Shown: positions 22,382-32,970 of the stretch, one piece after another
Numbering within the stretch: position 1 is the stretch's first letter
How the letters are laid out: the number at the start of each line of letters is the position of its first letter
DNA from: Caprella mutica
Lineage: Eukaryota; Arthropoda; Malacostraca; Amphipoda; Caprellidae
Reading direction: 5' to 3'
Assembly: GCA_947561585.1 (NCBI GenBank)
Contig: CANNZV010002323.1
Coordinates: 39,778-103,777, forward strand
Length of the DNA stretch: 64,000 nt
Translations under genes and position numbers: made by a program
The notes under the pieces: model-generated
Told to the model about the DNA's origin: nothing
Database searches by the model: none
What the model saw: only the letters and a program-made list of their open reading frames with translations

Positions 22382-23041
22382 ATCGGCAAAATATGAAAAA
22401 CGAAAAATCAAAGTATAATATAGATATTTCTTTACAAAATGCAACTAACTAGAATGTTATTACATTTGCTGTTGACTAGAATGAAATTATACAAAAAAAT
22501 GTCACATTGTATACCAACACTGGCGAACAATTGGACATACCCTGGTGAACGATGGAACAGTTTATCAAACTTTTATTGTTGAGGTTATGGTTGAATTTCA
22601 AGTTCGAATTATCTCTTTCGGTTGTCTCACACTTAGTTGATTCATACAATATCAGTTTAATGTGTTCTAGCTACACCACTGCCATGTCAAATGAAACTCA
22701 TTGAACTTGAATATTCGCCTAACTTCAATATTTCGTATTTATCTTTTTCCTCCTTTGGCTTAGTAAATTACACCAACAAAATACTTTTTAGAAGTCGCAT
22801 CAAACTCGATCTAAAAAGCACATAAACTTTCATTTCCAACTTTTCCATAGAGGTTTGTGAGCATATCTTCGTTTACTTCTTCAGATGAATGGATCAGTTA
22901 GATTAAGAGTTCTGTACCAGACTAAGAACAAGAGTTTACAGGCTATCTACAGATACTTTATGACATGATTTCGATCGAAGGCTTTATCTTCTTAGTGGCA
23001 CCGACCAAAGTTCTTCTTTCTCTGGTGTATCTGTTGCAATC
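22382..23041. other. Duplication copy B remainder, no gene seen
   Basis: 22905-22935 (GTTCTGTACCAGACTAAG) resembles 4750 in copy A. No exon supported. Confidence 0.4.
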
Positions 23042-23203
23042 ATGAGGCGTCTTTTTCTTTTATCAGTGCAATTTGTTTTCTATGCAGTGCTTTGTGATGA
23101 CCTCAGATTGTTAAAGCCCTTGATCATGGTCGAAAGTCCCGCTCCAGCTGAACGTTCTGTTTCTACAAGAAGACTTGAAACTACAAATAACATTATTGTA
23201 TAA
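23042..23203 (+). CDS. Short secreted-type ORF, 53 residues (hypothetical)
   Basis: ATG with A at -3 opens MRRLFLLSVQFVFYAVLC, a good signal peptide with cleavage likely after Cys18, followed by DDLRLLKPLIMVESPAPAE and a basic, threonine-rich tail ending IIV and TAA. It could be a complete small secreted peptide or the first exon of a longer gene. ATT|GTATAA near the end is only a weak donor. No homologue is recognised. It is about 2.8 kb downstream of the convergent lectin gene's stop codon. Coding status is uncertain, as a 53-codon frame can arise by chance. Confidence 0.3.
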   Translation: MRRLFLLSVQFVFYAVLCDDLRLLKPLIMVESPAPAERSVSTRRLETTNNIIV

Positions 23204-24119
23204 AAAATAGATATTTTTTGATTTATATGGAATAACTGGACAGTTTGGTTGACAATAGGGCACTGTACCATTGTTAACCAAATATGCTGTCACAATGATC
23301 ACATGACGCCATTTTGAAAATAAATGGGTATATAGTGACTCAACTACAAAAGTATAAAGGCAATCCTTTCATATGATCATATTTCAAACATCATTTAATA
23401 TAATAGAAGACTGCAGTAAGCATTATATGTTAAATTAACAAATCTATAACAATTGAAAAAAGTACGAAAATTTAGTTTTCCCACCTCTAAAACACGTTTT
23501 AGCTTTTACGCAGAGCTGACTGACTCCACCCCAACCGCTGAATGCAATGCGAGTGACTGCACTGGAGTGTGCCTAATTTACCACTAAGATGTTGTTAAAA
23601 ATTATCCTAAAATATAAGTTATTAGGCATGTCCCATTGTTCACAGTGTCCCATTGATGACCACCTTCCCATAATTCCATACCTTTATATACCATGAGTTC
23701 TCATCGGAACCTATCTAATATACCGGTTATATCTTAGGTGAACAACTGCTCTCAAAGAACTCAACTAACCAAAAGAATTCTAAGACTTTAAGACTAATTT
23801 ATTCTGTACATTTCACTTAGAAAAAGGTTCATTTGTTATCATCATTCGAATCTCTAATTTCTCTTCTATACTTTATAATATCTTTTATTACTCCGAGAGA
23901 AAGATGTATTCGATTTAAAGGCAGGTAAACACATTTCATTATCTTATGACTTATTTCAGACCTATGATTTTATAATGATTTCTAGCTAATTCCGAATGCT
24001 GCAATACAACATGTACCATAAATTTATTTAGCATGCACAGTAATTTATCAAAAATGTACAATATAATACAAATGATATTAATGCAAATAAATAGTAGATA
24101 TTTCATGTTATATACATAA
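23204..24119. other. Gene-free stretch
   Basis: Minus-strand frames at 23080-23302 overlap each other and the short ORF and are not gene-like. Nothing else is supported. Confidence 0.45.
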
Positions 24120-24320
24120 TAAAATTTATTACAAATAATAAAATTCATTACAAATAATAAAATTCATTACAAATAATAAAATTCATTACAAATAATGAAA
24201 TTTATTACAAATAATAAAATATATTACAAATAATAAAATTTATTACAAACAATAAAATTTATTACAATAATAAGATTTATTACAAATAATAAAATTCACT
24301 ACAAATAATAAAATTTATTA
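24120..24320. repeat. 19-bp AT-rich tandem repeat, about ten units
   Basis: Unit built on AATAATAAAATTCATTACA with small length changes. Confidence 0.85.
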
Positions 24321-25969
24321 AATATGCCGCAATGATGAAGAACTATTTAAGAAAACTTCTTTTGATTGAATAGTTTCATAGAATTAACTGCTTTAATTAT
24401 TAACAAAAAAATATTTTACTACAGATACAGGCATCCCCCGCTTTAGTTACCAAATAAGCGAATAAAAGTAACAAGAAATTTATAATTGTCACTCCTTGAT
24501 TATGTATCTCATTTTCTATGAGTTATAGTAAGAAAATTCGTTTTGGAGTTATTAGAGTACTACATATATAAGCATGTCAATAATAATATACGGTCTTTCA
24601 TTGTTTGTGACTTTGATGAAAAAGTTTAAAGTCGTGCATTTATTAAATGTTTTAAAATCCATCCATAGCTTAACTCTCACTCAGTATAGGTGAATAATTA
24701 ATAGATACTTAGACTTCTATAATTATTGTGCCGTAATTTTATGCTCTATGAAATGTTTTTAGTAGTAGGGTACTAAGTTCCAAGTTGTTGGTTGGTTCTA
24801 CAATTTCGGACACATCAGAAAAGAAAATATTATAATTATTATTATTTAACTTCTATTCTAATTGGTATCATGGATACCAATTGGAATAAAAGTTAAATAA
24901 TGATTATTATATAATGTTTTTCACGTGTTCGAAAATATGGAACCGTGCGATAACACGGAACTTACCCTAAAATAGGACATGTTGAATTTCTGAACCAATT
25001 ACTTCTAATAACCTCATCTGGATTATGATTTTGAGGTTTTTTTAGTTACCGTGAAATAATCACAAAGAATTGTCTCCGTTTTCTATATCTACGAACGGTT
25101 CTTATTTCGAAACATGACTCGAAATAAGTACAACTTTTACTAAAGTGAGTAGTACATAAAGCGAGGCCTGCCTGTATTGCATTAGACAAGCTGAGAGGTA
25201 ACTTCAGTGTTACAATCTGGTCTTTAATAAAAACTGATTGGGATTTATTTGGATAAGAATTGATATCTCCATAAAATGTAATTTAGATTCAATAATCATT
25301 TAAATTATGTAACATGATTGAATTTTGGGTTCTAAGAGAATTCAACGGAGGAAAATTGCACAGTGGAATTTTCTTCGCACCGAATTTTAACTTTGACTGT
25401 TGTTTAATTTTTAGTTTATCAAACAAATATCAACTAAATAATGATTATATTTTTTTACTATTTATATTTTTAGTAGTCTTAACTGCATTATACTGTAAAT
25501 ACAATATTAATGAGATAATATGCAAAACAGAGTGATCTAAATACATGCAGTGCAGCTTTACTCTTAGTAGAACTCATTTAGATTAAATAATTAGACTCAT
25601 TTGATATAAGAGTCTGCAGTTTAAAGTATTTGCATCTGGTAAATAGGTAGGGTGAAATATTCTCATATTTCTAAATCTCGAGACAAAGGTGCAATTATAT
25701 ATAAATGTGACACAAATATTCTTGTACATACTATACTTTGAGTTTAAGATGAATTTTCATATTGATTTTTTTAAATGGCCTCAGTCTTCATATAACTCTA
25801 TTAAGTAGAAATATAGTAGTTGATCCAAATATTAGTTCATTTTGAAGATTTTTCACAATTTCTATGATTGATCATAGTGATAATCAAAGTTGAAAATCTC
25901 TGAATTGTAAATAGGTTATCAAAAATTAATATATTCCTGTAGTTTGTATTGATGGTATATGCATACTCA
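24321..25969. other. Gene-free stretch; 3' flank of the lectin gene
   Basis: No exon found. 24845-24900 contains an inverted pair around TTAACTTTTATTCCAATTGG. A canonical AATAAA for the lectin mRNA was not identified downstream of its stop on the minus strand. Confidence 0.45.
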
Positions 25970-26238
25970 TTAATTTTTTTCACAAAATGCATATTTTTTC
26001 TTTCTGCAATCGGCAGTTGCAAGACCATAACTGTTAGATGGTAGATCGTACTTCAAGTAGATACAGTCTGCTCTACCTGCAATTGGATGTAGAGGACCGA
26101 AGGGATAACTACCCATTGGGATAGATCCTGGATCTGTTGGGTTGGGACCGTGGATATAACCCCCATGTTTCCAAACGTAATGTGAGCCGTTATACTTAGC
26201 ACCTAACCAGAAATCATCTTTGAAACCTGGAGAGCTAC
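25970..26238 (-). CDS. Lectin gene exon 4 (C-terminal half of C-type lectin-like domain, stop)
   Basis: Acceptor ATATTTCAG, 269 bases, stop TAA at 25972-25970. Encodes GFKDDFWLGAKYNGS, the YVWKHGG strand, and two final cysteines in ADCRKKKYAFCEKN. A 22-bp minisatellite begins about 12-40 bp upstream of the acceptor. Confidence 0.85.
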
Positions 26239-29200
26239 CTGAAATATGAGGTTATAGTTAAGAGAGGTAAGAGAGGTGGTTAAGAGAGGTATAGAAGAGG
26301 TGGTTAAGAGAGGTAAAAGAGGTGGTTAAGAGAGGTAAAAGAGGTGGTTAAGAGAGGTAAAAGAGGTGGTTAAGAGAGGTAAAAGAGGTGGTTAAGAGAG
26401 GTAAAAGAGGTGGTTGAGAGAGGTAAAAGAGGTGGTTGAGAGAGGTAAAAGAGGTGGTTAAGAGAGGTAAAAGAGGTGGTTAAGAGAGGTAAAAGAGGTG
26501 GTTAAGAGAGGTAAAAGAGGTGGTTAAGAGAGGTAAAAGAGGTGGTTAAGAGAGGTAAAAGAGGTGGTTAAGAGAGGTAAAAGAGGTGGTTAAGAGAGGT
26601 AAAAGAGGTGGTTAAGAGAGGTAAAAGAGGTGGTTAAGAGAGGTAAAAGAGGTGGTTAAGAGAGGTAAAAGAGGTGGTTGAGAGAGGTAAAAGAGGTGGT
26701 TAAGAGAGGTAAAAGAGGTGGTTAAGAGAGGTAAAAGAGGTGGTTGAGAGAGGTAAAAGAGGTGGTTAAGAGAGGTAAAAGAGGTGGTTAAGAGAGGTAA
26801 AAGAGGTGGTTAAGAGAGGTAAAAGAGGTGGTTAAGAGAGGTAAAAGAGGTGGTTAAGAGAGGTAAAAGAGGTGGTTGAGAGAGGTAAAAGAGGTGGTTA
26901 AGAGAGGTAAAAGAGGTGGTTAAGAGAGGTAAAAGAGGTGGTTAAGAGAGGTAAAAGAGGTGGTTAAGAGAGGTAAAAGAGGTGGTTAAGAGAGGTAAAA
27001 GAGGTGGTTAAGAGAGGTAAAAGAGGTGGTTAAGAGAGGTAAAAGAGGTGGTTAAGAGAGGTAAAAGAGGTGATTAAGAGAGGTAAAAGAGGTGGTTAAG
27101 AGAGGTAAAAGAGGTGGTTAAGAGTGGTAAAAGAGGTGGTTAAGAGAGGTAAAAGAGGTGGTTAAGAGAGGTAAAAGAGGTGGTTAAGAGAGGTAAAAGA
27201 GGTGGTTAAGAGAGGTAAAAGAGGTGGTTAAGAGAGGTAGAATAAAGAAGTAAAATGAATATCCGCAGTGAATATATTTTAATATATTGAGGTTTTTTTA
27301 AAATAAGGGGACGTCTCATTAGTCCGAAGCCCCAATATTCTGTGCTATTTCTCGTTTCATTTTTTGAATAAAATAGAAATTGTCAATAAATAATCAAAAT
27401 AATAAAATAATTTTTTTCTTTCAAATTTTAAATTTTATATTCCTATCTTATTTCACTTTATTTCTAATATTAATTTGTATGATGCAATCATTTATCCTCT
27501 AGTTTGTTGTACTGCAGACTTCATGACTACTTAATGCCCCCCCTATATTCATACATATATGATGTTATATCAGAAATAAATTGCAAAAGTGTCTGTCGGA
27601 CTAATGAGGCGTCGGGCTAACTGGGCGTCGCACTAATGGTGTGTCAGACTGATGGGGCGTCGGACTAACTGGGCGTCAGACTGATGGGGCGTCGTACCAA
27701 TAAATAATAGTAACCCAAAATGATAACCCAATGAAAATTTCGTATTGTTTGTATGTTATTTGCATTCGTGAATTGTACTTTACCGTAGTAATACTAATCA
27801 AAATAGTGAAGTAGTAGAATTGTTTATAATAGTGATAGCGTTACTTCAGACGTCATATAAACAGACATCAAATTACTGTTTAATATAGAAAATATTGAAT
27901 GTCTCTACAAGAGTAGGTATGATCTCTTTTTCATCTTCTATGGCCCACCATAACTAATAAACACCAGAGTTTTACCTAGAAGTGTGGTAAGGTAGAGTTT
28001 CAGATTTTCCAGCATGACGAGAGAGGCTGGTGAGTAGAGATGTTCCAATGCTTCAAAATTACAGTGCTTTGAGTAAGAAAATGTGTGATCGGAGACACGA
28101 ATACAACCGACACCTTCGATCTGTTTGAAAATCCCAGTGCATCTATCTCGTCGAACTGTAAAAAAATCAATATTTTAAACTTTGATATGTTATAATTGGA
28201 CATAAACTGAAATCTAAAGGTTGTTATTTTATACATTAGTAACAACACTTTTTTGTCACTAAATAAGTTTTAATTACATTTCTATTAATTAGTGATTAAT
28301 AACATTGTATAATTTGAATATGTAAAGTTTTAGTCTACAACATTTGAAGAAAGATAGTATTTTAATAATATTTTGAAATTAGCAGTTTAGCATCACCATA
28401 AAGGACAAATTTTTAAGTGAGATAAATATAGTTACCTGTTGAGTTTAATGTCATATTTTGTTATTTCTCACCCTTTTTATAGGTCAGGTGATTGTTCATT
28501 TCTATCAGACCGGTTATGTTGTTGTCGTTACTCAGTAGGCAAGTGTGTCTATCGTCGTCAAGTGTCGTCACGGTTACCATGTTACAGGCTGGTGAGTCGT
28601 TGCAGAGAGACTTGCACTGACCTGAACAGACAGAGAAAAGCCTATCTGTAATGATTTATTCACAGTTTACTAATATCACTTTTCAAATATCACACTTTTT
28701 GATTTGCTTTTAGATATTTTAAAGATTGGTTTTGGTAGATGATGATAGGAAATTACATTATATAAATTGTAACTTTTCTGCTTTCCTCATAGTGATAGAA
28801 ACCAACAATTATAATTCAATACTTTTCTAATATTTTTTAGTGTAATGCAAAGCAGGTGACTTAATGAGTTTGTTAAAAATCTAAACATAGTGCATAGATC
28901 TACTCTACCTAGCTGTTACGCTGTCAAAATTTATTAGGAGTTATAATATTAAACCATGTAAGTGTTTATTTATGTCGATAGTAAATTAGTTGATTATAGT
29001 TTGATTATAGTTTATTAACATGATAAGTGATAGTTTTATTTACATATTTTATTTAGTTCAGTTTATTTCATTTTTTTATGTTACAGCTGGTTCCCTATAC
29101 ACCTATACGGTAAATCCCTAATACTTTACGGATATTCCCATAACTTACCCTCGACTTTCAAAAACAAATAATAGTTTTGTTATATTAGTCAATTATCAAT

Positions 29201-31025
29201 AAGCCAAATAAATAGCTACATTTAATTTCTTTTATTTATCACAATAATAAGTGAGATCTCAGTGTGCCTATATAGAATTAGATTGTACAATCAAAGAAAG
29301 AAATAGTGGTCACACTGTATACATGAATTGTACTGAGATCCCACCTCAGTGTCATACGTATCTAACTCTGCAAATTTGACACAAAAATTTGCTGCTGCAA
29401 TTCACTGTTTCTTGTCTAGAGATCTTTCCATGCTCCTGTGGTTGAATCTTGTGAACTATTCAGTGTGATCAATACTAGAAGAAAACGATTAAGAAAAACT
29501 AAACGCAGTGTTGATGACTTGAAGCTCTTTTTATAGGTAGAATGACAAGAGACAGCACAAGAAAAGCTGCGTGCCTCAGTATAGGATGTTCGTGAGACTG
29601 GAATCCGAAATTGATTCGAAACTAAAAAAAATTTGAATAAATGTTTATTTTCATGATTTATAGATTATTATGAATGTAATCATAAATACATCGCTGAAGG
29701 GTTCAATGAATTTTTTCTGCAACACACTAGGAGCGCAGCCTAAGATCACCCTCTGATTGTTGGGGTTTGTAGTTGATGTTGGGGATTTTGGGAAAGTTAT
29801 TACTACTTCCTCAATAGTGAACCGATTTAATTTTGTATCAATCAATTCAATTTTCTATGGACTTGTTCTTTTTCCTGAATTAGGTAGTGATATTTTTCAG
29901 GATTGGGAACAGAGATTGAGAATCATGAACAAGTGTAAGGATTGCAATTGTGAGCAATTTTCTCCGGATTAGGGGCGATTCTCAGGATTTTGCACAATTT
30001 CCAGATTGGGTGCAAGAGTGTAGTGATATCTTAGATTTGGTTATTTAAGTTTACCGCCAAACCTAAGTTGCCAATTATTCGATTGTTTGTATAAATGTGT
30101 GCTGTATATGGATGTTAGTTATTGCTAGAACCGCATCCTATAAGAACAACCCCTGATTGTTGATTTCACAGTTGGGGATTTTGGGGAAAATGTTACTACT
30201 CTTTCAATATCGAACCTATTTGATTGAAATAAACTGTAAGTGGCAGTCTGGCTTATTTGCTACACTTTCTAGAAAATGGAACTAATAAAAATTAATTTTA
30301 AATGTCAAAATTTGATTTAAACTTTCACTTTGAATTGTAATTTCAATAAGGAATCTATATTAATAAGTAGCTTTAATAGGTAGCCAGGTGCATTCACTAG
30401 TATTTAGAGCAAGCAGAATTTTGCTAGTATAATATAGTCATATAATATTCAAAAAATAAAATTTTATATTGGCTTGTTTTGCACTTACTGGCACTTAATA
30501 AAGTTGGTTATTCGTCTTAGATAATGAACCAAATCGATTGAAACAAACTTATAATTGTAGCTTCATGTGATCTCCTCAGAGGATAGATAACTGAATTACG
30601 AAATTTTAATTAACAAAGTGATTTTTCTGTGCCTCTGACAAATTAGCTACATTCGCAGCTCTCCCCGGGTGTAATGTCTTATTATTCATTGTAGGATGGA
30701 TTTTCAATTGTTTCCATATTTACGCCACACCCTTTAAGCCAAGTAAGTCTTACACATTTTCGATTTCCATCAGATGATTATATTCAGCTAAAAAGTGAAG
30801 GTAAAGCCTTAGAAGATATAGTAACATTTAATATTTGATTTCTCCACCATAACTTTCCCTTGGGTTGGTAGTTTAGTACTCACATGTTTTGGTCACCTCC
30901 TTCACCTCATGGTTGTGTCCTTCTGTGTAGTTAACAGACCTTTCCTTGAGTCTCATGAAAGTGTTGATTGCTGAGACACTTCCCAGACTTAGTGTGAACA
31001 CCAGGACAAACACCAGCTTAGCCAT
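25970..31025 (-). CDS. Secreted PAN/apple-like plus C-type lectin-like protein (four exons, 246 residues)
   Basis: Coding exons 31025-30884, 28621-28472, 28155-27976 and 26238-25970 join at three introns, all phase 1, with GTGAGT, GTGAGA and GTAAAA donors and CAG acceptors. Residues 1-19 (MAKLVFVLVFTLSLGSVSA) form a signal peptide. Residues 20-97 hold NYTEG, an N-glycosylation sequon, and a compact cysteine set (CQCKSLCNDSPAC, then C75) like a PAN/apple module. Residues 103-246 are a C-type lectin-like domain with C103, C115, C129, FWLGAKYN (167-174), YVWKHGG, C216, C235 and the ending YAFCEKN. Expected disulfides are 103-115, 129-243 and 216-235. The usual EPN/QPD and WND calcium/sugar motifs are absent (GPNPTDPG and ATADC instead), so classical sugar binding is doubtful. 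Likely an extracellular recognition or matrix protein. The upstream methionine at 31097 in the same frame is less likely, as it would bury the signal peptide. The gene is complete, but no transcript evidence is available here. Confidence 0.85.
26251..27240. repeat. 22-bp minisatellite in the last intron, about 45 units
   Basis: Near-perfect array on GAGGTGGTTAAGAGAGG plus TAAAA. On the transcript (minus) strand each unit is pyrimidine-rich (TTTTACCTCTCTTAACC), includes a branch-point-like CTTAAC and contains no AG. It lies directly upstream of the acceptor at 26239. A few units have GTTGAG or GTGATT variants, none of which creates an AG on the transcript strand. Confidence 0.95.
27305..27700. 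mobile_element. Foldback-like element, GACGCCCCATTAGTCC type (small)
   Basis: Left GGACGTCTCATTAGTCCGAAG. Right: about six units such as ACTAACTGGGCGTCGG and ACTGATGGGGCGTC (27595-27690) in inverse orientation. It lies in intron 3 of the lectin gene. The interior carries the TAGTTTGTTGTACTGC word at 27499. No clean 9-bp duplication (TTAAAATAA versus AATAAATAA). Confidence 0.6.
27976..28155 (-). CDS. Lectin gene exon 3 (N-terminal half of C-type lectin-like domain)
   Basis: Acceptor TTTTTTTACAG, 180 bases, donor CTAG|GTAAAA. Encodes RCTGIF, GCIRVSDHTFSYSKHC and ASLVMLENLKLYL, matching the first cysteines and the A(D/S)LVxxEN helix region of the domain. The minus frame 28000-28248 is in another phase and is not used. 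Confidence 0.8.
28472..28621 (-). CDS. Lectin gene exon 2 (PAN/apple-like)
   Basis: Acceptor CTGTCTGTTCAG, 150 bases, donor GG|GTGAGA. Encodes CKSLCNDSPAC, DDDRHTCLLS and EMNNHLTYKK. The frame at 28439-28651 on the plus strand is its shadow. Confidence 0.8.
28622..30404. other. Lectin intron 1, no other gene
   Basis: 29745-29830 and 30145-30235 are related (GATTGTTG, GTTGGGGATTTTGG, ATTGAACC-like), an internal duplication. A plus-strand exon-like stretch at 29421-29543 (RRKRLRKTKRSVDDLKLF) is noted but not called. Confidence 0.4.
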
Positions 31026-31110
31026 TCTGACGATATCAAGAACTATCCTTCTGTTTCCTAGGAGAAAGCACTTTGATAGTCGTGCATAATTCTGCAATGT
31101 GGTAATATGA
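30405..31110. repeat. Segmental duplication, copy B part matching 4800-5430
   Basis: Includes lectin exon 1, its upstream region and the first part of intron 1. Shared words include GATCTCCTCAGAGG, TTTACGCCACA and ATCAGATGATTA. Confidence 0.7.
30884..31025 (-). CDS. Lectin gene exon 1 (signal peptide)
   Basis: ATG at 31025-31023 and 47 codons plus one base. Donor T|GTGAGT. The split codon T+GT gives Cys48 with exon 2. A start-less duplicate lies at 5190-5331. Confidence 0.85.
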
Positions 31111-31122
31111 TGAATATATGAA
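31108..31122 (-). promoter_or_regulatory. Possible TATA-like element of the lectin gene
   Basis: The minus strand reads TTCATATATTCATC about 85-95 bp upstream of the start codon. CTAGGAAACAGAAGGATAG lies between it and the ATG and is conserved in the duplicate at 5.3 kb. Position is suitable, function unproved. Confidence 0.25.
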
Positions 31123-31139
31123 GAACTAGATTACGTGCA

Positions 31140-31680
31140 CTCGGTAAAGCGCATACCTACACCGTGGCTCAGACCCTCCCAAAATCTATTAAACTGGTAA
31201 CTGGATAATGAACAATCGTCCCACCAAGTTTCATGCAATATGGTTCAATACTTTTTGAGTTATTGATTATAAAGAACCTTAACCTTCGACCGGATAACTT
31301 CCAAAATTATACCAGATGGTTCCTGGACATTGACCAATCGTCCCATCAAAATTCAGACAATTTATTTGAATAATTTTTGAATTGAGTTATAAATGGCCTT
31401 GTCCTTGATCTTTGACCTTTGATCCGATCGCTCCCAAAATCTAACAAAATGGTTTCTGTATATTGACCAATAGTCCCACCAAGTTTCATGCAATATGGTT
31501 TACTACTTTCTGAGTTATAAAAGACCATGACCTTGACCTTTGACCGGGTCGTTTCCAAAATTCTACCAGAAGGTCACTGGACATTTACAAATCGTTTCAC
31601 CAAATTTCAGGCAATTTAGTTTATTTAACACATCAGTTATGCGAAAATAAATGCCTGGTAAAATTTGACCTTACGCAAAT
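31140..31680. repeat. About 115-bp dispersed repeat with TGACCTTTGACC, four to five tandem copies
   Basis: Each copy has ACCTT(G)ACCTTTGACCGG, TCCAAAAT(T)CTA, GG(A)CATTGACCAATCGT and CACCAAGTTTCATGCAAT. The type is familiar from mollusc and other invertebrate genomes. The frame 31346-31558 is a shadow. Confidence 0.65.
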
Positions 31681-31818
31681 CTGCGAAGGTAAATATACAT
31701 ATATAACAGTGTTATATTGATTAAATAGTACTATGGGCACAAAGTAGTGTCTATAGTACGAGATACTAGTAATATTTTTAGTACGAAATACTAGCAATAT
31801 CCTTAGAGTATAATATTA

Positions 31819-32736
31819 CAGTAAAACTCCTGAGTTATGAAGTAGTTTTCTTTGTTTAATTCATAGAGAACGATAGTTATTGAGGTATAACTATACCTTT
31901 TCCAAGTCAAGTTGACAGAAGTGAATAATGAATTGGCAGAATTGAAAAATGAATTGGCACATTTGAAAGTCATATTGCAGAAGTGAAAATAAACAATGCT
32001 AGAATGACAAGCAATTACAATATATATAGAAGTGTTTTTTTATGAAAATTACAACTTCAATGCAATAGTGGGTTTTTGAAATCTTTTTTACCAGACACTA
32101 CCATATAATAAGATAAAACTCTATTATGGGATAATACTCTATTATGGGATAATTCTCTATTATAGGATAATACCCAATTATAGGATAATACCCAATTATA
32201 GGAGATTATACCCAATTATAGGATGATACCCAATAATTATTATAGGATGAGACTGAATTATAGGATACCACCTATAATTGTGTATTATCCTATAATGGAG
32301 TATTATATATGAAAATGTAAATCAGGAAGTCAAAGATTTACTATACAGTTTAGGTTATCAATAATTTGGTTATATTGCGTCCTGTGTTTTCTGTATTGTT
32401 TGAAATTTAAATGATGTGTATCTTTTGTTAATGATTTTAATTTAGGCATAAATGACTACTACCATGATTTATATTAATTTTTGTACAATAATGAGTTGCT
32501 ATATTGATTTCCAACAATATTAAACTGATATTTATTTCATTACTCCAATTTTGTATAAAATTTAGTGCACATCCATATAAGAATTATACCATAGTTATAC
32601 CATAATTATTATACCGTAATTATACCATAGTTAATTCTGTATAATTTTAATCACAGAAAACTATCACTGCACACGATTTATGAAGTGGCTCTGAGTTATA
32701 AAGAAACCATTACTTCATAACTCAGGAGTTTCACTG
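31819..32736. mobile_element. TA-flanked Tc1/pogo-like non-autonomous element
   Basis: CAGTAAAACTCCTGAGTTAT at the left and ATAACTCAGGAGTTTCACTG at the right, with TA on both sides (31817-31818, 32737-32738). The inverted repeats extend through GAAGTA. No transposase frame. Contains a 21-bp tandem repeat (32105-32290). Confidence 0.75.
32105..32290. repeat. About 21-bp tandem repeat inside the TA-flanked element
   Basis: Units based on CAATTATAGGATAATACC, changing gradually from CTATTATGGG to CAATTATAGG. Confidence 0.75.
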
Positions 32737-32970
32737 TATTAGTGTATTAACATCAAAGTCTAACAATGAAGAGTATTTGCCAAACCTGAGTTTCGCAAAT
32801 ACTCTTATCATATTCTTATCAAAATTCCAATCAAAAAAATTTGACATTTGGCAATATCTTCAATAAATTAAGGATCTGTTTACGAAACTGACTGGTTTAA
32901 CTGATTCATAAAAAATAAAGTGAATAATTGTGTTTATGCACAGAACTATATAGGGATATTTGTTAATATA

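Noticed and set aside
24120..24320. Telomere-like or origin-like repeat
   Set aside because: 19-bp AT-rich units do not match telomere motifs; an ordinary minisatellite.
25837..26028. Minus-strand 63-codon ORF
   Set aside because: Different frame over the end of lectin exon 4; the spliced frame ends at 25970.
29421..29543. Plus-strand exon-like stretch (RRKRLRKTKRSVDDLKLF) after TGTCTAG
   Set aside because: No partner exon, opposite to the surrounding lectin gene, and short enough to arise by chance.
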